DNA of 12,421 nucleotides from an uncultured Selenomonadaceae bacterium. Its GTDB lineage: Bacteria > Bacillota_C > Negativicutes > Selenomonadales > Selenomonadaceae. Below the pieces are notes generated by a model that saw only the letters and a program-made list of their open reading frames with translations, was not told the origin of the DNA and did not search any database. Made by a program: the position numbers and the translations under genes. Each line of letters opens with the position of its first letter. Within the stretch, counting starts at the first letter, position 1. Below, in pieces: positions 7,406 through 12,421 of the stretch. The stretch is from positions 1-12,421 of the forward strand of contig CAMIWP010000011.1 in NCBI GenBank assembly GCA_946402475.1, given 5' to 3'.

Positions 7406-8123
7406 CTTTTCTGCCTCCTACCGTCGTACCGATGTTTTCTCCCAATGCTGCTTTCAAGATGTTCTCATGGTCATCGATGTTGAATACCACCAACTGGATC
7501 TTGTTGTCCATGCACAGGGATGTTGCGGTGGAATCCATGACCTGCAGTCCGAGACTGAGGATATCAATGTATTTTAACGTCTCAAATTTCTTCGCGTTCG
7601 GATTTTTGTTGGGATCTGAGTCGTAAATGCCGTCCGTGCCCTTCTTGGCCATAAGGATGACATCTGCCTCAATCTCCGCCGCTCTCAGGGCTGCGGTGGT
7701 ATCCGTTGAAAAATAGGGGTTTCCCGTCCCCGCGCCGAAAATCACCACACGGCCTTTCTCCATGTGACGGATAGCCTTGCGCCGAATATAGAGTTCCGCT
7801 ACCTGGCGCATCTCAATGGCGGTCTGTACCCTGGTGTCCACATCCATCTTTTCCAAGGCATCCTGCAGAGCCAAGGCATTCATGACCGTAGCCATCATGC
7901 CCATGTAGTCTGCCTGAGCGCGATCCATGCCCTTGGCACTCCCCGAAAGTCCACGCCAGATATTGCCGCCGCCGACCACGACGGCTACATCGATACCGTG
8001 CTCGCGGATCTTCTTGATCTGTACCGCGATATCCTCCACCACCAAGGGATTGATGCCAAATCCCTGTTCGCCTGCCAAGGATTCACCGCTGAGTTTCAAT
8101 ACCACACGCTTGTATTCCGACAT
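7398..8123 (-). CDS. pyrH: UMP kinase
   Basis: Amino acid kinase family enzyme that phosphorylates UMP to UDP with ATP; bacterial UMP kinases are hexameric and regulated by GTP and UTP. Visible segments are the phosphate-binding L-K-L-S-G-E-S-L near the N-terminus, [10 protein letters not shown], the [14 protein letters not shown] region, [14 protein letters not shown], and [12 protein letters not shown] chose ATG 8123 (241 residues, MSEYKRV). A TTG at 8129 adds two residues and has a GGGGGA placed 5 bases upstream, compared with 11 for the ATG, so the TTG start is a real alternative. The gene heads the second transcription unit, 174 bases after tsf and beyond a terminator. Its 3' end overlaps frr. 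Confidence 0.97.
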   Translation of the reverse strand: MSEYKRVVLKLSGESLAGEQGFGINPLVVEDIAVQIKKIREHGIDVAVVVGGGNIWRGLSGSAKGMDRAQADYMGMMATVMNALALQDALEKMDVDTRVQTAIEMRQVAELYIRRKAIRHMEKGRVVIFGAGTGNPYFSTDTTAALRAAEIEADVILMAKKGTDGIYDSDPNKNPNAKKFETLKYIDILSLGLQVMDSTATSLCMDNKIQLVVFNIDDHENILKAALGENIGTTVGGRKDD

Positions 8124-8179
8124 TTCCAAAACAATCCCCCATCATGTCGCCCGCCGATCTGGCAGACAACAAACAACAA

Positions 8180-8207
8180 CTGATACTCGTTACACTGGAT
8201 TCGACAA
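8180..8207 (-). promoter_or_regulatory. Weak candidate promoter for the pyrH-to-proS operon
   Basis: On the minus strand TTGTCG (8207-8202) is followed after 16 bases by TATCAG (8185-8180). Each hexamer matches the sigma-70/A consensus at four of six positions. It lies downstream of the tsf terminator and about 55 bases before pyrH, in the only gap where a promoter for this unit would be expected. The match is weak and other start sites in this gap are possible. Confidence 0.28.
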
Positions 8208-8244
8208 CTGACCCCGTTTTTCCTCTTTCCCATGGGAAGTTTTG

Positions 8245-8277
8245 AAAAAAGAGAACACTTCTCATCGTGTTCTCTTT
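8245..8277 (-). terminator. Intrinsic terminator after tsf
   Basis: Arms 8248-8258 and 8267-8277 form a perfect 11-bp stem (AAAGAGAACAC/GTGTTCTCTTT) with an 8-base loop. On the minus strand the stem runs into a six-T tract (8250-8245). It starts 20 bases after the tsf stop. This is a classic Rho-independent terminator and ends the rpsB-tsf transcript. A T-rich stretch on the other side is weaker. Confidence 0.9.
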
Positions 8278-8297
8278 CTTTCATCCAATCAGGATAC

Positions 8298-9167
8298 CTA
8301 TTTCATCTGTGCCGCAACCTCGGCTGCGAAATCCTCCTGCTTCTTCTCGATGCCCTCGCCGAGCTGATAGCGAACAAAACGGCGAACCTCCACACCCTTC
8401 AGGATATCCTTGACGGTCTTTTCGGAGTCCTTGACGAAGATTTGCTCCACAAGGCAAACTTCCTTGTAGAACTTGTTGATGCGGCCATCCACCATCTTCT
8501 CCACAATCTTCTCCGGCTTTCCTTCCTCAAGAGCCTGCTTGCGGAGCACTTCGCGCTCATGCTCAAGGGCCTCCGCATCCACGCCGCTGCGGTCAACTGC
8601 CGTGGGAGCAGCAGCGGCCACCTGCATGGCAACGTCCTTGCCCAAGTCGGCCTCTCCGCCGGAGAGCTCCACCAACACGCCGATCTTTCCTCCCATGTGG
8701 ATATAACTGGCAAGGCGGCCCTCCGTCGCAAAGCGGGTAAAACGGCGCAGGGAGATTTTCTCCCCGATGGTCGCCGTAGCTTCCGTGACAAGGTCGGACA
8801 CCTTCTTGCCATCCAGCAGGCTGTCGTTTAATGCCTCCAAACTCCCGGGATCCGTATCCGCAATGTGCTTTGCAATCTTCGATTCAAGGTTACGGAACTG
8901 CTCATTGCCAGCCGCAAAATCCGTCTCGCAGTTGATCTCCACGAGGACCCCGATCTTCGCGTCCTCACTGAGATAGGCCGCCACCGCCCCCTCTGCGGCA
9001 ACACGGCCGGCCTTTTTCTCCGCCTTGGAAATCCCTTTCTCCCGAAGCCAGTCAATCGCCTTTGCGGCATCTCCCTCTGTAGCAGCAAGCGCCTTCTTGC
9101 AGTCCATCATGCCGGCACCAGTTTTCTCGCGCAGATCCTTTACCATTGCAGCCGTAATATTTGCCAT
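8298..9167 (-). CDS. tsf: Translation elongation factor Ts
   Basis: Guanine-nucleotide exchange factor that releases GDP from EF-Tu. The 289-residue length is typical. The N-terminal UBA-like region carries [19 protein letters not shown] at 9-27, the two family signatures are present, and the exchange-active T-D-F triplet is at 82-84 within I-N-C-E-T-D-F. The two-lobed core follows ([15 protein letters not shown] near the middle), and the C-terminus ends with the helical region. ATG 9167 has AGGAGG nine bases upstream. The frame stays open to 9239, but that upstream part runs through the rpsB-tsf spacer and is unlikely to be translated. The AGGAGG begins only two bases after the T-tract of an upstream terminator-like hairpin. 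Confidence 0.98.
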   Translation of the reverse strand: MANITAAMVKDLREKTGAGMMDCKKALAATEGDAAKAIDWLREKGISKAEKKAGRVAAEGAVAAYLSEDAKIGVLVEINCETDFAAGNEQFRNLESKIAKHIADTDPGSLEALNDSLLDGKKVSDLVTEATATIGEKISLRRFTRFATEGRLASYIHMGGKIGVLVELSGGEADLGKDVAMQVAAAAPTAVDRSGVDAEALEHEREVLRKQALEEGKPEKIVEKMVDGRINKFYKEVCLVEQIFVKDSEKTVKDILKGVEVRRFVRYQLGEGIEKKQEDFAAEVAAQMK

Positions 9168-9184
9168 TGACGAATTCCTCCTAT

Positions 9185-9213
9185 AAAAAAGGGCAAGGGA
9201 TAACCCCTTACCC
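9185..9213 (-). terminator. Terminator-like attenuator between rpsB and tsf
   Basis: On the minus strand the arms GGGTAAGGG (9213-9205) and CCCTTGCCC (9199-9191) pair over nine positions with one G-U wobble and a five-base loop. Six T residues (9190-9185) follow directly. It has all the parts of an intrinsic terminator but stands inside the rpsB-tsf pair, so it probably acts as a partial terminator setting the S2:EF-Ts ratio. A terminator-like spacer structure is also known between these genes in E. coli. The wobble makes the opposite strand a poorer hairpin. Confidence 0.75.
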
Positions 9214-9235
9214 CTCCATGTTTCTTCTTGTAAAA

Positions 9236-9958
9236 TCACTCAGCCTGGGCTTCTTCCGCCTCCGGTTCCACATCCTGACCCTGACGGCCCTCCAGAACAG
9301 CATCTGCCATGCGGCCGGTGAGAAGACGAACCGCCCGGATGGCATCGTCATTCCCAGGGATAACATAATCGATCTCGTCGGGGTCACAATTCGTATCAAC
9401 GATCGCCACGATGGGAATATTCAGCTTACGAGCCTCGGCTACGGCGATTCGCTCCTTGCGGGGATCCACGATGAAGAGTGCTCCGGGGAGTTTGTTCATC
9501 TCCTTGATACCGCCGAGATACTTCTCCAACCGTCCCATCTCATGACGCAAACCGAGGACTTCCTTCTTCGTAAGGACGTCAAAGGTGCCGTCAGCCTCCA
9601 TCGTCTCCAGTTCCTTGAGACGATTGACACGCTTCTGGATGGTCTGGAAATTCGTCATCATGCCGCCGAGCCAACGCTCATTGACATAAAACATGCCCGC
9701 GCGCAAGGCTTCTTCCTTCACGGCATCCTGTGCCTGCTTTTTCGTCCCCACGAAGAGAACAGACTTGCCCTCCTCCGCAATGCCGCGGAGGAAATTGTAC
9801 GCCTCGTCCACCTTCTTGACCGTCTTCTGCAGGTCGATGATGTAAATGCCGTTGCGCTCCGTGAAGATGTACTTGGCCATCTTCGGATTCCAACGACGGG
9901 TCTGATGCCCGAAGTGGACACCTGCCTCCAACAATTGCTTCATGGAAATAACTGCCAT
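9236..9958 (-). CDS. rpsB: 30S ribosomal protein S2
   Basis: Late-assembling protein of the small ribosomal subunit, needed for S1 binding in many bacteria. The 240-residue length is usual. The N-terminus ([22 protein letters not shown] at 6-27) and the [14 protein letters not shown] segment match the family closely. Later segments include [30 protein letters not shown] and [11 protein letters not shown]. The last 18 residues are an acidic tail. ATG 9958 is preceded by AGGAGGTG at seven bases. It is the first gene after a strong promoter and has a leader of about 100 bases; the terminator-like hairpin follows its stop. Confidence 0.98.
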   Translation of the reverse strand: MAVISMKQLLEAGVHFGHQTRRWNPKMAKYIFTERNGIYIIDLQKTVKKVDEAYNFLRGIAEEGKSVLFVGTKKQAQDAVKEEALRAGMFYVNERWLGGMMTNFQTIQKRVNRLKELETMEADGTFDVLTKKEVLGLRHEMGRLEKYLGGIKEMNKLPGALFIVDPRKERIAVAEARKLNIPIVAIVDTNCDPDEIDYVIPGNDDAIRAVRLLTGRMADAVLEGRQGQDVEPEAEEAQAE

Positions 9959-9997
9959 ATTGGTGCACCTCCTGTTTTTCTTCCGCGTCCCTCATCC

Positions 9998-10030
9998 TTT
10001 GCGCCACCCGTCATACGGGCACAGGGCAAA
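9998..10030 (-). promoter_or_regulatory. Structured leader element upstream of rpsB
   Basis: Within the predicted rpsB 5' UTR, 33 bases fold on the minus strand. The outer stem is TTTGC/GCAAA (10030-10026 with 10002-9998) and the inner stem is CCCGT/ACGGG closed by a three-base ATG loop (about 10019-10007). A short irregular region lies between them. Ribosomal protein leaders that bind their own product are common, and S2 autoregulation is known in other bacteria, so this may be an S2 binding site. The pairing is seen; the function is inference. Confidence 0.35.
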
Positions 10031-10067
10031 TATCGGGAACCACGTGTTTATTTTCACACCGTGAAGC

Positions 10068-10096
10068 ATTATACCATATAGAACAAAGCCTTTCAA
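10068..10096 (-). promoter_or_regulatory. Strong sigma-70/A promoter for rpsB-tsf
   Basis: On the minus strand the -35 hexamer TTGAAA (10096-10091, five of six consensus) and the perfect -10 hexamer TATAAT (10073-10068) are separated by exactly 17 bases. A TG one base before the -10 makes it an extended -10 promoter. Transcription should start near 10061, giving a leader of about 100 bases before the rpsB ATG. High strength fits a ribosomal protein gene. Confidence 0.9.
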
Positions 10097-10133
10097 TAGC
10101 CGCAGAAGGAATTTTCCATTCTGTCAGAGAGGA

Positions 10134-11513
10134 TCACCCCATGCGGGACAATATAGTTCTTGCAACATACACTCCGCTGGCGCTTGCCTGGGAAAGTCCC
10201 CTCGTCACGCCCGCGCCATCCCCGATGGCAAAGACATTCCTCAGATTCGTTTCAAGCTCTTTGGAGAGCACCACGCGGGAACTGTAGAACTTCACCTCCA
10301 CTCCGTAGAGCAGGGTATCGTCATTGGTCATGCCGGGAGCCACATGGTTGAGCACCTCGATCATCTCCATGAGATTGTCCAAATGCCGCTTGGGAAGGAC
10401 CAGGGACAAATCCCCAGGCGTCGCCTGAAGGGTCGGTTTCATAAAACTCTTGCTCATGCGATCCTCATTGGTTCTGTGCCCCTTGACCAGATCCCCATAC
10501 CGCTGCATGATGATGCCGCCCCCCAGCATGTTCGAAAAGGAAGCAATGCGCTTACCGTACTGGTGCGGCTCCTTGAAAGGCTCCGTGAAGCGGTTGCTCA
10601 CCAGAAGGGCAAAATTCGTATTTCTGCTCTGGAGCTTCGGATCGCTGTAAGAATGCCCATTCACCGTCACGATGCCGTCGGTGTTCTCCATGACCACGTG
10701 CCCATGGGGATTCATGCAGAAGGTGCGCACATAGTCCCCGTATCGCTTCGTTCGGTAGACCAGCTTTGCCTCATAGACCTCATCGGTAATGTGACTCCAT
10801 ATCTCATCCGGCACCTCCACGCGAACCCCCACATCCACCCGATTGTTTTCCTGCTTCAGTCCCAGGCGGGCGCACTCGTCAGAAAACCACTCCGCCCCGG
10901 CCCGCCCTGGGGCCACAATGAGGTATTCCGCCGCGACTTTCTCACCGTTTTCAAGCTCCAGCTCATTTTTTCCCGCGCCATCCGAAATGACATGCCACAC
11001 AGGGCACTCGAAGCGGAATTGGACGTGTTCCCGCAGATGCTCAAAGATGCTCTCCAACATCCTGAGGTTGTTCTCCGTCCCAAGGTGCCGCACACTGGCC
11101 TCAAGGAGATGCAGATCGTACTCCAGTGCCAGCTTCCCAAGCTTGGATCCCTTCGTCGTAAAGACCTTCGCGGGAGCACCATGCTTCATATTGATACCGT
11201 CCACGTACTCAATGAGTTCCATGACCTTCCCGTCATCCAGGTACTCGTTCAGCCAACCGCCGAATTGGGTGGTGAAATTGTACTTCCCGTCGGAAAAAGC
11301 TCCCGCTCCGCCGAAGCCCCGCATGATACTGCAGGGCCTACAGCGGATACAGCTCTTCACTTGTCCCGCCGAGATCGGGCAACGGCGGTGGAAGATGTCC
11401 TTCCCGCTCTCCAGCACGAGGATACGCAATTTGGGCGCTTTTTCCGCAAGCTCGTAGGCCGCGAAAACACCTGCAGGCCCCCCGCCTACGATGGCAACAT
11501 CGTCTTTCTCCAT
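10134..11513 (-). CDS. FAD-dependent dehydrogenase of the COG2509 type (function not established)
   Basis: Two-dinucleotide-binding-type flavoprotein, probably cytoplasmic; the substrate is unknown. The FAD-binding Rossmann motif V-G-G-G-P-A-G is at 9-15, with the ribose-binding E35 at the end of the second strand. A cysteine-rich segment follows (C45, C55, C58, C61) and then G-F-G-G-A-G-A-F-S-D-G-K, typical of this uncharacterised family. A second FAD motif, V-F-A-I-G-D-G-A-G-V, is near the C-terminus, with about 30 residues after it. Length is 459 residues from ATG 11513, which has GGGGGGA six bases upstream. A longer start at 11534 adds seven residues but has a poorly spaced site. It lies 46 bases after ilvD with no terminator between, so the two are probably co-transcribed. 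Only the FAD fold is secure; similar proteins are often misnamed. Confidence 0.85.
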   Translation of the reverse strand: MEKDDVAIVGGGPAGVFAAYELAEKAPKLRILVLESGKDIFHRRCPISAGQVKSCIRCRPCSIMRGFGGAGAFSDGKYNFTTQFGGWLNEYLDDGKVMELIEYVDGINMKHGAPAKVFTTKGSKLGKLALEYDLHLLEASVRHLGTENNLRMLESIFEHLREHVQFRFECPVWHVISDGAGKNELELENGEKVAAEYLIVAPGRAGAEWFSDECARLGLKQENNRVDVGVRVEVPDEIWSHITDEVYEAKLVYRTKRYGDYVRTFCMNPHGHVVMENTDGIVTVNGHSYSDPKLQSRNTNFALLVSNRFTEPFKEPHQYGKRIASFSNMLGGGIIMQRYGDLVKGHRTNEDRMSKSFMKPTLQATPGDLSLVLPKRHLDNLMEMIEVLNHVAPGMTNDDTLLYGVEVKFYSSRVVLSKELETNLRNVFAIGDGAGVTRGLSQASASGVYVARTILSRMG

Positions 11514-11559
11514 CAGATTCCCCCCATAGAGCATTTCCTCACGGGTACCGTTTTCACGA

Positions 11560-12421
11560 TTACTTCACAATGGCTCCCGTGCTGGCGGAAGTGGTGAGCT
11601 TCGCGTAGCGGGAGAGATAGCCTGTCTTGATCTTCGGCTCCGGGCAGACCCACTTCTCCCTGCGCCTCGCCAGTTCCTCATCGCTGACCTCCAGCTCCAG
11701 CTTGCGGTTCGGGATGTCGATGGAGATCTGATCCCCGTCCTCAATGAGAGCGATAGCGCCGCCTTCCATGGCCTCAGGGGAGATATGGCCGATGCAGGCT
11801 CCCTGACTGGCGCCGCTGAACCGCCCGTCGGTAATGAGGGCAACCTTCAGCCCCATCCCGGTGATCACCGCCGTGGGATTGAGCATTTCCTGCATCCCCG
11901 GGCCACCTTTGGGGCCCTCGTAGCGAATGACCACCACGTCGCCGTCGTGGATCTTGCCTTCCATGATGGCATTGACTCCCGCCTCTTCCGAGTCGAAGCA
12001 ACGCGCCGTTCCCTTGTAGACCAGCATGTCCTCCTTCACGGCAGAAGCCTTGACCACCGCATAATCCGGGCAAAGATTTCCCTTGAGGATGGCAATGCCA
12101 CCCGTCTTCCGATAGGGGTCATCCACACTGCGGATGACGTCGGGACGCAGGATCTTCGCGTCCTTGATGCGATCGCCCAAAGATCCCGTCACCGTCATGG
12201 CATCAAGGTGAAGAATGTCCTTCTTGGAGAGCTCGTGCATGACTGCGGAGATCCCTCCCGCCTCGTCCAGATCCTGCATGTGATGAGCCCCCGCCGGACT
12301 GAGTTTCGTAATATAAGGGGTCCTGCGGCTGATCTCGTCAAAGAGCGGCGCGGGAATCTCAATGCCCGCCTCATGGGCAATAGCCGTCAAATGAAGCACC
12401 GTATTGGAAGAACAACCGATG
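11560..12421 (-). CDS. ilvD: Dihydroxy-acid dehydratase, C-terminal part (N-terminus off the right edge)
   Basis: Iron-sulphur dehydratase that converts 2,3-dihydroxy-isovalerate and 2,3-dihydroxy-3-methylvalerate to the 2-keto acids in valine, isoleucine and leucine synthesis. About 286 residues, roughly the second half of the usual 550-570, are present. The fragment opens at [11 protein letters not shown], the family's conserved cysteine segment. It continues with [34 protein letters not shown], and the second IlvD/Edd signature [12 protein letters not shown]. The Y-E-G-P and G-R-F-S-G segments contain the expected magnesium- and substrate-binding residues. The related Edd dehydratase is less likely because the S-N-T-V-L-H-L and C-terminal sequence are IlvD-like. 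The TAA stop lies 46 bases before the flavoprotein gene. Confidence 0.96.
   Translation of the reverse strand, partial: IGCSSNTVLHLTAIAHEAGIEIPAPLFDEISRRTPYITKLSPAGAHHMQDLDEAGGISAVMHELSKKDILHLDAMTVTGSLGDRIKDAKILRPDVIRSVDDPYRKTGGIAILKGNLCPDYAVVKASAVKEDMLVYKGTARCFDSEEAGVNAIMEGKIHDGDVVVIRYEGPKGGPGMQEMLNPTAVITGMGLKVALITDGRFSGASQGACIGHISPEAMEGGAIALIEDGDQISIDIPNRKLELEVSDEELARRREKWVCPEPKIKTGYLSRYAKLTTSASTGAIVK

Noticed and set aside
10103..10123. Inverted repeat CAGAAGGAA/TTCCATTCTG-like after the FAD dehydrogenase, considered as a terminator
   Set aside because: The stem is interrupted by a bulge, the loop is very small and no T-tract follows on the minus strand. It also sits against the -35 region of the rpsB promoter.
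11527..11555. Near-palindrome ACGGGTACCGT in the gap between ilvD and the FAD dehydrogenase
   Set aside because: Too short and without a loop or T-tract for a terminator, with no supporting promoter nearby; probably chance.
10344..11597. A 417-codon plus-strand open frame opposite the FAD dehydrogenase
   Set aside because: It lies fully antisense to a gene with clear family motifs, and its composition (rich in His, Pro and Leu) is typical of a reverse-strand shadow in GC-rich DNA.

Overview
This window is a dense run of housekeeping genes, all on the minus strand, so transcription goes from the right end to the left. It looks like the chromosome of a GC-rich, diderm member of the Firmicutes, most likely Negativicutes (Selenomonas-like). 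That placement is inference: it rests on strong AGGAGG-type ribosome binding sites, the Firmicutes-style order rpsB-tsf-pyrH-frr-uppS-cdsA-rseP-ispG-proS, and the flavour of the proteins. No phage, transposon, CRISPR, tRNA or rRNA signal was seen, and no gap between genes exceeds about 180 bases.

From right to left: the C-terminal half of ilvD (branched-chain amino acid synthesis) enters at the right edge. It is followed after 46 bases by a COG2509-type FAD-dependent dehydrogenase. A near-consensus extended -10 promoter (about 10068-10096) then starts the rpsB-tsf unit. This unit has a structured leader, a terminator-like hairpin between rpsB and tsf (about 9185-9213) and a clear intrinsic terminator after tsf (about 8245-8277).

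The next transcription unit is pyrH-frr-small ORF-ferredoxin-uppS-cdsA-rseP-ispG-proS. The genes overlap or are separated by 1 to 70 bases. It joins UMP phosphorylation, ribosome recycling, undecaprenyl diphosphate synthesis, CDP-diacylglycerol synthesis, a site-2 protease, a late MEP isoprenoid step and prolyl-tRNA charging. Two small genes, a 70-residue protein of unknown role and a 2[4Fe-4S] ferredoxin, sit between frr and uppS. A hairpin follows the ferredoxin. The dxr gene that commonly lies between cdsA and rseP is absent here: only 23 bases separate the two genes.

At the left edge, 45 bases after proS and without a visible terminator, begins a membrane chemosensor with a dCache-like periplasmic domain, cut by the window edge. 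I found no clear new biological system. The most useful leads are the ferredoxin sharing an operon with the iron-sulphur enzyme IspG, the missing dxr, the conserved-looking 70-residue protein, and the regulatory structures around rpsB-tsf.
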